Of a stretch of 64,000 nucleotides of DNA, positions 34,356 through 42,777 are shown in pieces (positions within the stretch are counted from its first letter, which is position 1; each line of letters begins with the position of its first letter). The translations under genes were made by a program, and so were the position numbers. The stretch spans positions 310,001 to 374,000 of the forward strand of contig JAYZUZ010000011.1 in assembly GCA_036156195.1 (NCBI GenBank), in the 5' to 3' direction. The notes beneath the pieces are model-generated. The model searched no databases. It saw nothing but the letters and a program-made list of their open reading frames with translations, and was not told the DNA's origin. This DNA comes from Abyssibacter sp036156195 (GTDB lineage Bacteria > Pseudomonadota > Gammaproteobacteria > Nevskiales > OUC007).

Positions 34356-37130
34356 TCAGGGCGCCGCCATGACGGCTGCGATCTGCTCGGCCCGCGCCTC
34401 GCGCAGCGACAGGCAGAGATCGATGCGTTCCAGGGTCTGCGCGTAGGCACGTGGCGCACCCATCAGGTCATCCACGCGGGGCTCGAAGAAACGAACAACC
34501 TCGGCCCGCCGTGAATCGGAGCAGAAATGCTCGGCAGTCTCGACCAGGCGGTCTTCGGCATAGTCGGGCAGTCGTTCACGGATCGCCTCGAAGTCTTCGC
34601 GCAACCAGTTCCAGGCCTGCGCCCGTGTCGTTTCGGTCTCGAACTGCTCACGCAATACCTGAATGAGCTCATTGCTTCGCAACCCCTCACCCAAGGCGCG
34701 ACGCTGCACCTCGGACACCACACTGGCGTGGGGTGCTCGCGACAAGGCCTTGAGGATGCGCTGACGTAGGATGGCATCGGTGCTGGCGTCGAACCGACGC
34801 CACAACCGCTGTGCGAAGGGCGCCCCGAATTCGATGACGCCGGCCTGCAACGCAGGCCCGACGAGATCACCACTAAGGGCCTCCAGATCCATGGCGCCAT
34901 CGGACGGACCGATATAGGCATCGGCACGCTCCGCGAGCTGCGCTCGCAAGGCCGGTGCATGGGCGTCTTCGACCAGAATGCGCGCCAGTGCAGCGCGCAG
35001 GGACGCCGCGTTGGCAGACTCGTCAGGCCGGGGATCAAGCCCCAGCTGCTCGGTGAATTGCGGAGCATGCACCGCCGCCAGCCGCGCCTTCATCGCGGCC
35101 CGGACGGGCGCGTCCACCAGCTGCGACTGGTAGTGGGCCCAGGCCTTGCTAAGCCGTGTTGCCACTTCGTAGTTTGGCTGCTGCGCCAGGACAGGCAACG
35201 CATCGGCCAGCACATCAAACGGGACAACGCCGGCGCGAAAACCGGCATCGAGGCTGTCGATGAGCGACAACTGCTCGGCCGGCGTCAGCTGGTCCAGTTT
35301 CCGAAGCAACGTAGCCCAGCCCTCGGCGGACAGGCTCCACCGGTAGTAGCCGGCACCCCCGGCATTGGGCAACAGGGCTTCGGGGCAGCGACCCAGCGGG
35401 ATCGATGCTTCCGGCTCGGTCAACAGGTGGCAAACCTGTTTGCGCGTATCGCCACTCAGCGCCGCGACACACACCGGCACCTGCCAGCGGCGATTGGCAT
35501 CCATTGCAGACCCCAGCGGACGGTAGCGCGACTGCCGCAACGTCAGGGTGGGCGACGCGTCCGCGCAGTCCAGGCCGGTTTCGATCAGCGGCACACCCGG
35601 CTGTTCCAGAAAGCTGCGAAACGCTGGCACGACGTCCGGATTCTGGCTGCCATCGGCAATCGACTGCATAAAGTCTTCCGCTGTCGCGACACCGTGGGCA
35701 TGGCGCTCCATGTGCAAACGCACCCCATCGCGGAAGGCCTCCTCGCCCACGAAACGCTCAAACATGGACAGCACCGCCCCACCCTTGCGGTAGGTGATCC
35801 CGTCAAAGGCATTGAGAATGTCGTCGTTGGAGGTAATGGGCTGGCGAATCTGCCGGGTGGACTGCAGCGAGTCGGTGGCCATGGTGTCCAGGGCTCGGCG
35901 TTGGGCCTGTAGCGGCAGGAGCAGATCAGGCCGCCAAGCATCGGCGGCTTTGTAGGCCATCCAGGTCGCGAAGGCCTCGTTCAGCCAGATGTCGTCCCAC
36001 CAGACCGGTGTGACCAGATTGCCAAACCATTGGTGGGCCAGCTCATGTGCGTGCACCATGCCGAAGCTGCGCTGCTGTCCCAGCGAGGCATGCGCATCCA
36101 GCAGCAGCAACTGCTCGCGGTAGATGATGGCCCCCACGTTTTCCATCGCACCGAAGGCGAAGTCGGGCGCGGCGATGATGTCCAGCTTGGGATAGGGATG
36201 CGGAATGCCGAAATAGGTTTCCAGCGGCGTCAACAAGGCCTCGGTTTCGTCCAACGCGTAGGCCAGCTGCGGCCCCTTGCCTGCAGCTGCAACACCCCGA
36301 AACGGCAAGGGGCGGTCGCGCACGGCATTGGTGGGGACCGGCCCCGGTTCGCGCAGATCAAACGGGCCCACCGCGAATGCAATCAGATAGGTCGGTAGCG
36401 GCGGCGTGGTCTCAAAGACATGACGCACAGCACCATCCATCGCCGTTTCGCTGCGTCGGACCGGCGTGCTGGTAATCACCACATGACCGGGCTGGGCCGA
36501 TACCGCGAGATCAAACGGGACCTTGAAACGGGGTTCGTCAAAGCCCGGGAAAGCCAGCCGCGCCGAGATGGCCTCGAACTGCGTGAATGCATACGCACGT
36601 TCGTTCTCCACAACCTTGTAGAGACCATCCAGGGTGGTACTGAAATCGGCGCGGTAATCCAGCGTCAACCGGGCGCGCCCCGCGGACACGGCAATGGGCA
36701 GCGCCAACCGAGCCACCCCGCTGTCGTGAATCTGGGCATAGTCAGCAGCCATCAGCGTCTCGCCGGCGCTCAGAGTCGCCGAGGACACCTGCAGCCCCCG
36801 GCCGTGCAGATAAATCGTATCGACCGGCTCGGTGATCCGAACATCAATCCGAACCCGTCCCGTGAACTGCGCGCGCTCCGGATCAATACGCAGGTCGAGT
36901 GCGTAGTGCGTCGGGATAACCGCGTCACCCAGTTGCCCCAGCGGTACAGGCTGCTCGCGGACCGGCAGCGCGGCCGCCGGCTCGACCCAGTCCGACACGA
37001 CGGTGGTCGCCGGCTCCGTGGGCGCGGTCTGCTCTGATCCGCAGCCCGCGAGGCCTGCCATGAGCAGGCCAAGCGCCATAGAGGCCATTAATCGGAACTG
37101 GGCACGCTGCGACTCTGGCTGCGTCTTCAT
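34356..37130 (-). CDS. M1 family aminopeptidase, lipoprotein
   Basis: 924 residues. The N-terminus is a lipoprotein signal (LMASMALGLLMAGLAGC). The N-terminal M1 domain contains the exopeptidase motif FGAMENVGAIIY (GAMEN), and the zinc site is HELAHQWFGN followed by a downstream NEAFATWM Glu. The long C-terminal helical region is of the ERAP1/tricorn-type. It removes N-terminal residues from peptides; being outer-membrane-anchored it probably works in the periplasm or on the surface. E. coli PepN is 870 residues and cytosolic, so this is a different, secreted subgroup. It is divergent from the YHS gene across 128 bases. Confidence 0.95.
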   Translation of the reverse strand: MKTQPESQRAQFRLMASMALGLLMAGLAGCGSEQTAPTEPATTVVSDWVEPAAALPVREQPVPLGQLGDAVIPTHYALDLRIDPERAQFTGRVRIDVRITEPVDTIYLHGRGLQVSSATLSAGETLMAADYAQIHDSGVARLALPIAVSAGRARLTLDYRADFSTTLDGLYKVVENERAYAFTQFEAISARLAFPGFDEPRFKVPFDLAVSAQPGHVVITSTPVRRSETAMDGAVRHVFETTPPLPTYLIAFAVGPFDLREPGPVPTNAVRDRPLPFRGVAAAGKGPQLAYALDETEALLTPLETYFGIPHPYPKLDIIAAPDFAFGAMENVGAIIYREQLLLLDAHASLGQQRSFGMVHAHELAHQWFGNLVTPVWWDDIWLNEAFATWMAYKAADAWRPDLLLPLQAQRRALDTMATDSLQSTRQIRQPITSNDDILNAFDGITYRKGGAVLSMFERFVGEEAFRDGVRLHMERHAHGVATAEDFMQSIADGSQNPDVVPAFRSFLEQPGVPLIETGLDCADASPTLTLRQSRYRPLGSAMDANRRWQVPVCVAALSGDTRKQVCHLLTEPEASIPLGRCPEALLPNAGGAGYYRWSLSAEGWATLLRKLDQLTPAEQLSLIDSLDAGFRAGVVPFDVLADALPVLAQQPNYEVATRLSKAWAHYQSQLVDAPVRAAMKARLAAVHAPQFTEQLGLDPRPDESANAASLRAALARILVEDAHAPALRAQLAERADAYIGPSDGAMDLEALSGDLVGPALQAGVIEFGAPFAQRLWRRFDASTDAILRQRILKALSRAPHASVVSEVQRRALGEGLRSNELIQVLREQFETETTRAQAWNWLREDFEAIRERLPDYAEDRLVETAEHFCSDSRRAEVVRFFEPRVDDLMGAPRAYAQTLERIDLCLSLREARAEQIAAVMAAP

Positions 37131-37258
37131 GGCAAAGCCTTTCGATCAACAATAGGGTAGGCACCGGATGGTACCGAACCCGACGCGTCCGCAGCCCGCG
37201 TAGCAAACAAACCGCAGCATGCCGGTCTCATACAGCACATGCATTTCAGGAGGACACC

Positions 37259-37717
37259 ATGTCAATGCGAGTACGTCTGCCCCGCTGGGCCCTGCTTGTC
37301 GCCGCGCTGTGCACGCTTTCGCCGGCCATGGCCGGACAGAAGATCTACACGGGATGGCTCAGCGACGTCGCTATCAAGGGCTATGACCCGGTTGCCTACT
37401 TCACACGAGGCGAGGCGACCAAGGGCACGGATGCGCACAGCCTGAGCTGGGAAGGCGCCACCTGGCATTTTGCCAGCGCCGAGCACCGCGCCCTGTTTAA
37501 GGCCCGTCCGGAACGCTACGCGCCGCAGTATGGCGGCCATTGTGCGTTTGCTGTCGCAAAGGGCGATCTCGTCAAGATCGACCCCGAGGCCTGGTCCATC
37601 GTCAACGACAAGCTCTATCTGAACTACAGCGCTTCGATTCAGCGAAAGTGGGAAGCCCAGCAGGAACAGTTCATTCAGCAAGCGGATGCCCGCTGGCCGG
37701 AGATCGGCCAGGACTAA
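37259..37717 (+). CDS. Exported YHS domain protein
   Basis: 152 residues with a strong ribosome site (CAGGAGGACACC). A signal peptide (RWALLVAALCTLSPAMA) leads the YHS-like domain: IKGYDPVAYFTRGEATKGTD, SWEGATWHFASAEHRALF and PQYGGHCAFAVAKGDLVK, with the family Cys in HCAFA. YHS proteins are thought to bind metal. The tail (residues 120-152) is Gln/Glu-rich and helical. Function unknown. It converges on msrA with a perfect hairpin. Confidence 0.88.
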   Translation: MSMRVRLPRWALLVAALCTLSPAMAGQKIYTGWLSDVAIKGYDPVAYFTRGEATKGTDAHSLSWEGATWHFASAEHRALFKARPERYAPQYGGHCAFAVAKGDLVKIDPEAWSIVNDKLYLNYSASIQRKWEAQQEQFIQQADARWPEIGQD

Positions 37718-37729
37718 CTCGCTACCGGC

Positions 37730-37759
37730 CCCGTGGCCGGGCGCACGCCCGGCCACGGG
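37730..37759. terminator. 14-base stem-loop between YHS gene and msrA
   Basis: CCCGTGGCCGGGCG and CGCCCGGCCACGGG pair exactly around CA. The physical loop must be larger than two bases, by opening of the inner pairs. It sits in the 50-base gap between convergent genes and lacks a U-tract. Confidence 0.6.
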
Positions 37760-37767
37760 ATCCGAGT

Positions 37768-38361
37768 TCAGGAGGCCGCATCACCCCATAGCGCCTCGAG
37801 TCGGGCATCCCGACCACAGGCGAAGCGGTAGTAGCGATACCGCAAGGCGTGGGTCTTGTAGTAATTCTGGTGGTAGGCCTCCGCCTCGTAGAAAGGGCCG
37901 GCAGGTTCGATTTCCACCAACACAGGTTTCACCCGCCCAGCGTCGATGATGGCCTGCCTGGAGGCCAGGGCCGCCTGCATCTGCGCCTCATTGAGCGGGT
38001 AAATGCCCGGGCGATACTGCGATCCCTTGTCGCAGAACTGCCCCTGGTCCGTGGTGGGGTCCACGTTGCGCCAGTACACCTCCAGCAGCGCCTCGTAAGA
38101 CACCACCGCGGGATCGTAGTCCACGCGCACCGCTTCCGTGTGGCCGGTTCGGCCAGACGAAACAGCCTCATAGCTGGGATTAGGCATATCGCCGCCGATG
38201 TAGCCCGACACCGCCTCGCGGACACCCTCGACTTTTTCGAAATCCGATTCAGTGCACCAAAAGCAGCCGCTGGCGAAGATCGCCTGCTCGGCCTGTAGCG
38301 GCGAGACAACCATGACCGTCAGCAGCATCGCCGCTCGCAGCCCTGTTTTGAATCCAGTCAT
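37768..38361 (-). CDS. msrA: Peptide-methionine (S)-S-oxide reductase, exported
   Basis: 197 residues from ATG 38361 (MTGFKTGLRAAMLL...). A signal peptide precedes the MsrA fold. Catalytic Cys 33 lies in ASGCFWCTE; the downstream pattern SYEAVSSGRTGHTEAVRVDYD and DPTTDQGQFCDKGSQYRPG is diagnostic. It reduces oxidised methionines on proteins; export means a periplasmic repair role, a common form in gammaproteobacteria. Divergent to the ECF sigma gene, with which it could share an oxidative stress link. Confidence 0.95.
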   Translation of the reverse strand: MTGFKTGLRAAMLLTVMVVSPLQAEQAIFASGCFWCTESDFEKVEGVREAVSGYIGGDMPNPSYEAVSSGRTGHTEAVRVDYDPAVVSYEALLEVYWRNVDPTTDQGQFCDKGSQYRPGIYPLNEAQMQAALASRQAIIDAGRVKPVLVEIEPAGPFYEAEAYHQNYYKTHALRYRYYRFACGRDARLEALWGDAAS

Positions 38362-38480
38362 GACACATTCCAAGGTGGATGGATGGAGTAGACCCGCCGA
38401 CGGCCGGTGGCTTCCCATGCATCCAATGCGTTTGCCGGGTCGAATTCAAGTCAGGTACGGGATCAGACAGGACGGCGCAG

Positions 38481-39110
38481 ATGGATATCGCACTGACCAG
38501 CATGATTTCGAATCCGGTGCTTGCACGCAGGCGCCCGGTCCGAAACAATCCGGTCATGCAGTCCACTCCGACGGCCGAACTTACCGTACTCGAACGCATC
38601 GCCCGCGGGGATTCCGCGGCCGTGAATGCGTGTATCGAGACGTATGGAGGCCTGGTCTGGTCCATCGCAAGACGCTATTTCAAGCGCCCGGCCGACGCCG
38701 AGGATGCGGTGCAAGAGGTCTTCCTCGAGTTGTGGAAGTCCGCCGCGCGGTTCGACCGGACGAAGCGATCGGAGACGGTCTTCGTCGCCATGATTGCCAA
38801 ACGCCGTGTGATTGACCGGTTCCGAGCAGAGACGCGGCACCCAACAGCTGAGGAGTTGCCGGCAGCGGGGGTGGAAAACCCGCACGCGGACGCCAACCCC
38901 GAGTTGTGCACCGAAGCCGGACACATCCGCGACCGCCTGGGCGATCTGCGCGCGGAAGAACGCGAAACACTCGATCTGGGGGTGGTTTATGGCTACAGCC
39001 ACGCCGAGATTGCGGAGAAACTGGACATGCCGCTGGGCACCGTCAAGTCGCATATGCGGCGCGGGCTCCAGCGATTGAAGGGCTGGCTCGACGAGCCGGG
39101 AACGAAGTAG
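38481..39110 (+). CDS. ECF-type RNA polymerase sigma factor
   Basis: 209 residues from ATG 38481, chosen for its AGGA ribosome site; ATG 38556 would give 184 residues, the common length. Region 2: CIETYGGLVWSIARRYFKRP and DAEDAVQEVFLELWKSAARF. Region 4: EERETLDLGVVYGYSHAEIA then LDMPLGTVKSHMRRGLQRLK. This resembles the SigK-type group whose partner is an RskA-like anti-sigma, and that gene follows directly (39111) with no gap. Targets may include the neighbouring msrA, but no promoter motif could be verified. Confidence 0.95.
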   Translation: MDIALTSMISNPVLARRRPVRNNPVMQSTPTAELTVLERIARGDSAAVNACIETYGGLVWSIARRYFKRPADAEDAVQEVFLELWKSAARFDRTKRSETVFVAMIAKRRVIDRFRAETRHPTAEELPAAGVENPHADANPELCTEAGHIRDRLGDLRAEERETLDLGVVYGYSHAEIAEKLDMPLGTVKSHMRRGLQRLKGWLDEPGTK

Positions 39111-39887
39111 ATGGCGCAGTCTGACGACAACATGGACCTCTGGCTGAGAGCGCTTACGGGCGAACTCACAGCCGAGGAGCGTCTGCGCCTGGATCGTGAC
39201 GACCCGGAATTCGCCGAACTGGAAGAGATGGCTGCGATTTACGACTTGGCCCGCAGCACAGACGCGGTTGAGCCAATGCCGGAGCATCTTGCCGAGCGCA
39301 TCCGGGCACAGGCCGTGCTGCCCACCGCCGAGCAGCCGGCCGCCACCGTGACACAGATCTCCCCGCAACCTGCGGCACAGCCTCGTGGCCAGAATGCGGG
39401 GCTGGCTTGGTTTGCGGCAGCCGCCTGCCTGGTGGCAGCCATCGCGGGCTGGTGGCCCGAGACGCCTGCCCCGGCACCCAGTGAACCCACTGTGGCCGAA
39501 TTGCGAGATCAACTCGCCGCTGAGGACCCTGAGGTCGTGCAGTTTGCCCTGGCCGGGACCGAAGACCCGGCCGCAGCCGCTGCAGCCGAGGGCTCGGTGG
39601 TCTGGAGCCAGGCCGATCAGCGTGGCTACATGACCATTCGCAATCTCGCCCCCAACAACCCCGACGAAGCCCAGTATCAACTGTGGATCTTCGATGGGAC
39701 CCGTGAGAAGCACCCCGTTGATGGCGGTGTCTTCGACGTGAACGACGCTGGCGAAGTGGTCATTCCCATTGATCCGAAACTGCCGGTCGGCCAGCCGACA
39801 CTGTTCGCCATCACCGTGGAACGCCCTGGCGGCGTCGTCGTCTCCGACCAGGGACGTATTGCCATGGTCGGCAAGGTCGGCGCCTGA
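39111..39887 (+). CDS. RskA-like anti-sigma factor
   Basis: 258 residues starting one base after the sigma stop. N-terminal cytosolic part WLRALTGELTAEERLRLDRD; one membrane segment (GLAWFAAAACLVAAIAGWW) near residues 100-118; periplasmic C-terminal domain ending with QYQLWIFDGTREKHPVDGGV, DPKLPVGQPTLFAITVERPG and GGVVVSDQGRIAM. That C-terminal pattern is RskA_C (anti-sigma-K type). It binds the upstream sigma factor and probably releases it on an envelope signal by proteolysis. Topology is predicted N-in, C-out. Confidence 0.9.
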   Translation: MAQSDDNMDLWLRALTGELTAEERLRLDRDDPEFAELEEMAAIYDLARSTDAVEPMPEHLAERIRAQAVLPTAEQPAATVTQISPQPAAQPRGQNAGLAWFAAAACLVAAIAGWWPETPAPAPSEPTVAELRDQLAAEDPEVVQFALAGTEDPAAAAAAEGSVVWSQADQRGYMTIRNLAPNNPDEAQYQLWIFDGTREKHPVDGGVFDVNDAGEVVIPIDPKLPVGQPTLFAITVERPGGVVVSDQGRIAMVGKVGA

Positions 39888-39894
39888 GGTCCCA

Positions 39895-40275
39895 GTGGGC
39901 AGGCACGCTCCCGGTTTCCTGCGGTTGGTTGATGCAGCCCTTGCGCGCATTCAAACCATCGAGGCAGACGCACTCGCCGAGCACCTGGCTCGGCACCCGG
40001 ATGCGGCACTCATCGACGTGCGCGAGGCTGACGAATTCGCGGCCGGTCACGTCCGGGGCGCGGAACATCTAGGTAAGGGTGTCATCGAGCGCGACATCGA
40101 GCAGCGGCACCCCGACACGTCCCAGCCGCTTTACCTTTACTGCGGCGGCGGCTATCGCTCTGCCCTGGCCGCTGACGCACTGCGGCAGATGGGGTATCTC
40201 AATGTGGTGTCAGTTAACGGCGGCTGGCGCGCTCTGCAGTCGCGGCTGCCGACGACGACTCCGAACGCCGATTAA
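39895..40275 (+). CDS. Rhodanese domain protein
   Basis: 126 residues from GTG 39895; GAGGT is placed 4-8 bases upstream. A single rhodanese domain: ALIDVREADEFAAGHVRGAE and the active-site loop YCGGGYRSALAADAL, with catalytic Cys. It transfers sulfur from thiosulfate or a persulfide to a thiol acceptor. It follows the anti-sigma gene by 7 bases and is probably co-transcribed. Its 3' end overlaps the tiny minus-strand frame at 40214. Confidence 0.88.
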   Translation: MGRHAPGFLRLVDAALARIQTIEADALAEHLARHPDAALIDVREADEFAAGHVRGAEHLGKGVIERDIEQRHPDTSQPLYLYCGGGYRSALAADALRQMGYLNVVSVNGGWRALQSRLPTTTPNAD

Positions 40276-40336
40276 TCCGTCGTATCCATAGACCCGCGGC
40301 CACGAAACTCAGGGCCAGCAGCGCGAACAGCGCCAT
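40214..40336 (-). CDS. Tiny membrane peptide, candidate ORF
   Basis: 40 residues on the minus strand, starting at ATG 40336 by TGATG overlap with the preceding 61-residue gene and ending at 40214. One hydrophobic segment (ALFALLALSFVAAGLWI) is followed by a basic Arg/Ser tail (RRINRRSESSS). It overlaps the 3' end of the rhodanese gene on the other strand for 62 bases, so it could be spurious. The perfect start-stop coupling is the main support. Confidence 0.35.
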   Translation of the reverse strand: MALFALLALSFVAAGLWIRRINRRSESSSAAATAERASRR

Positions 40337-40521
40337 CACGACGCCGGCCCCGAGGGCGGCTTGCCCCAGTCGTCATCGTCATCATCCTTCCACTCGCGGA
40401 CCTTGCTCCAGTCCGCGCGGGCCTCCTGCGCGCGGGCCATTCGTACGCGTTTGAGGATGAACCCGAAGCCGCAGACCAGAAACACGCCCAAACCCACCAG
40501 CACCCAGGTGGCCACCGACAT
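40336..40521 (-). CDS. Small single-span membrane protein, acidic tail
   Basis: 61 residues. One membrane segment (TWVLVGLGVFLVCGFGFIL) is followed by a KRVRMARAQEARADW stretch and DDDDDDWGKPP, a run of six Asp. The start overlaps the DAHP synthase stop by one base (TGATG). N-out, C-in is suggested by the basic residues after the span. The family is not recognised; coupling to aroG-type gene suggests steady low expression. Confidence 0.6.
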   Translation of the reverse strand: MSVATWVLVGLGVFLVCGFGFILKRVRMARAQEARADWSKVREWKDDDDDDWGKPPSGPAS

Positions 40522-41891
40522 CAGCTCTGGCCCACCGAGGCCTGTTTATGGACGATTAGCATGGCCAGTTCCAGCGCTTGTTCGTAGTTCAGCCGGGGGT
40601 CGACCGTTGTGTGGTATGCCCGCGCCAGATCCGTCTCGGTCAGATCGCGGGCGCCGCCCATGCACTCAGTCACGTTCTCGCCGGTCAACTCTAGATGGGC
40701 GCCTCCCAGCGTCGTGCCGGCCGCCGCATGCAGATCAAAGGCCTGCTCCAGTTCGGCGCGAATATTGTCGAAACGCCGCGTCTTGAAGCCGCCCGCCACG
40801 GATTCGGTGTTGCCATGCATGGGGTCGCACATCCACAGCACGGAGCGTCCGCTGTCACGCACCGCCTCCAGAATCGGCGGCAACTCGCGGCCAATCACCT
40901 CCGCGCCCATGCGATGAATCAGCGCCACCTTGCCGGGAATGTTGTCCGGGTTGAGCCGCTCCAGCAGCCCCAGCACCCAGACGGCGTCCATGCCTGGACC
41001 GATCTTCACACCTACGGGGTTCTGAATGCCGCGGCAGTACTCCACGTGCGCGCCATCCAGATCGGCCGTGCGTTTACCGATCCATGGCATGTGCGTGGAC
41101 AGGTTGTACCAGCCAGGCTGGCGCGGCACTCGACGCGTGGACGCCTGCTCATAAGGCAGATGCAAGGCCTCGTGGCTGGTGAAAAAATCGACCCGCGACA
41201 ATTCGCTAATCGACTGCTCGGCCAGGGTCTCCATGAACCGCAGCGAATCGCCGATCGCATCCACGCGGCTCTGGTACTCCTTGGCCAGGGGCGCATGCTC
41301 CACCCACTGCAAATCCCAGTATTCCGGGTGATGCAGGTCAGCAAAGCCGCCGTCGATCAGCCCGCGCACGAAATTCAGCGTCATGGCCGAGCGCGCATGC
41401 GCGGTGAGCAGACGCTGCGGGTCCGGCACCCGCGCCGCCTCGGTGAAATCCGGCGCGTTGATGATGTCACCACGGTAACTGGGCAGTGTCACACCCTCCT
41501 TGGTTTCAAAATCCGACGACCGCGGCTTGGCGTACTGCCCGGCAAAACGGCCGACGCGGACGACGCGCTTCTTGAGCCCGTGCACCAGCACCAGACTCAT
41601 TTGCAACAACACTTTCAGCCGATTGGTGATGATGTCCGGCGTGCAGTCGGCAAAGCTCTCGGCGCAATCCCCGCCTTGCAGGACGAACTTGCGGCCGGCT
41701 GCTGCATCAGCGAACTGCTGGCGCAGCGCCATGATCTCCCAGGACGTGACCAGCGGCGGCATGTCGCTGAGCTGCTGCAGCACGGCATCCAGTGCGGCCT
41801 GATCCGGGTACTGCGCTTGCTGGACCGCCTGACGCTGTGTCCAGGATGTGGGGGACCAGGCGTGTGTTTCAGGTTTGAGCACGGCGCTCAT
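40521..41891 (-). CDS. aroG: Class II 3-deoxy-7-phosphoheptulonate (DAHP) synthase
   Basis: 456 residues from ATG 41891, which overlaps the stop of the GST-like gene by 4 bases (ATGA); a longer frame to 42131 overlaps that gene and is not needed. Plant-type class II motifs: KFVLQGGDCAESFADC near residue 73 (metal Cys), RVGRFAGQYAKPRS, NPVGVKIGPGMDAVW and VLWMCDPMHGNTES. It joins phosphoenolpyruvate and erythrose-4-phosphate in the first step of the shikimate pathway. Length is typical for the class (about 450-470). No other aromatic genes adjoin. Confidence 0.96.
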   Translation of the reverse strand: MSAVLKPETHAWSPTSWTQRQAVQQAQYPDQAALDAVLQQLSDMPPLVTSWEIMALRQQFADAAAGRKFVLQGGDCAESFADCTPDIITNRLKVLLQMSLVLVHGLKKRVVRVGRFAGQYAKPRSSDFETKEGVTLPSYRGDIINAPDFTEAARVPDPQRLLTAHARSAMTLNFVRGLIDGGFADLHHPEYWDLQWVEHAPLAKEYQSRVDAIGDSLRFMETLAEQSISELSRVDFFTSHEALHLPYEQASTRRVPRQPGWYNLSTHMPWIGKRTADLDGAHVEYCRGIQNPVGVKIGPGMDAVWVLGLLERLNPDNIPGKVALIHRMGAEVIGRELPPILEAVRDSGRSVLWMCDPMHGNTESVAGGFKTRRFDNIRAELEQAFDLHAAAGTTLGGAHLELTGENVTECMGGARDLTETDLARAYHTTVDPRLNYEQALELAMLIVHKQASVGQS

Positions 41892-42631
41892 AAGGCGTAG
41901 GTCTCGTTCAGATAGCGAATGATGTCTCTGGATTCGTACATCCGGACGTCGGTGTTCGGGTCGATCAGGTACGGCACCTGCAAACGCCCGGTCTCCTCGA
42001 ACATGCGCTTGCGGTTCCGGCCGCGCACGTCCGCCTCGGGATAGAACTTCTTGCGCACGATCGGCGGGCCCATGTCGGCCTTCTGCGCCTTGCCCATGTT
42101 GCGCAGGATATACGGCAACTCGAGCTCGCAAAGGCGCTCGCGCACCAGGCGCGAGTAAGGGCTGGACTCGAAAGAATAAAGCTCCAGCGGCTGCTCAGGC
42201 GCCTTCGACGGACGCGCGAAGACCCCCCGGCCGATGCGGGGAATCGCCGCGAGCTGGCTGGTGACCGACTGCAGACCATGCGGCGTCTGACGCAGGCGGC
42301 GGGCACCGTAGGTCTCGGCCAGATAGCGGACAATGTCCTTCGACTCGTACAGCGCCGCGCCTGCGTTCGGATCCACCAGATACGGAAACTGCGCCTTGCC
42401 GCCCCGCTCTGCGGCCTCCGGCCGGAACCGCTTGCCACCCTTCGGGCAGGGCCGGATCAGCACATCCAGATCCATCTCCGTCAACGCTTCACGGACCAGC
42501 CGGCAGAACGGGCACCCCTCGAACTCGTAAAGCTCTAGCAACTGCGTCGGCTGCGCACGCACGCCGTACGCACCGGTGCCCCGCCATCCGGCAAGCGAGC
42601 TGGTCATGACGGAAGCCAGTACGTTCAACAT
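41888..42631 (-). CDS. Tandem GST N-terminal-like (thioredoxin-fold) protein
   Basis: 247 residues. Two thioredoxin-fold units of about 80 residues each. The first has GCPFCRLVREALTEMDL with Cys 40 and 43 and ends GAALYESKDIVRYLAETYGA. The second has SSPYSRLVRERLCELELPY, where both Cys are Ser, and ends DVRMYESRDIIRYLNETYAL. Both units share LYEFE/LYSFE starts, VPYLIDPN-type cis-Pro segments and YES-(K/R)DI-(V/I)RYL ends, so they arose by internal duplication. The family is the GST N-terminal domain group with glutaredoxin-like sites. Function unknown; DAHP synthase is co-translated. Confidence 0.88.
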   Translation of the reverse strand: MLNVLASVMTSSLAGWRGTGAYGVRAQPTQLLELYEFEGCPFCRLVREALTEMDLDVLIRPCPKGGKRFRPEAAERGGKAQFPYLVDPNAGAALYESKDIVRYLAETYGARRLRQTPHGLQSVTSQLAAIPRIGRGVFARPSKAPEQPLELYSFESSPYSRLVRERLCELELPYILRNMGKAQKADMGPPIVRKKFYPEADVRGRNRKRMFEETGRLQVPYLIDPNTDVRMYESRDIIRYLNETYAL

Positions 42632-42754
42632 CGGTTGGACCCGGACCGTTTCAAAAAAGGGGCGTCATCTTAAACCCTGAGACCCATGGCGACACGGACC
42701 GACCGCCGCGCGCACCGTTCATCAGCCGGGCCCGGAGCGGGATTCCCAGATAAT

Positions 42755-42770
42755 CTGTTTATTTATACAG
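42755..42770. promoter_or_regulatory. LexA (SOS) box
   Basis: CTGT-N8-ACAG, the exact gammaproteobacterial LexA spacing, with an AT-rich centre (TTATTTAT). It ends 7 bases before the ATG at 42778, over the likely -10 region, so LexA binding would block transcription. From memory of Pseudomonas aeruginosa, the orthologous PA0069 is in the LexA regulon, which supports the call. It also lies in the shared spacer with the divergent GST-like gene. Confidence 0.85.
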
Positions 42771-42777
42771 TTACCCT

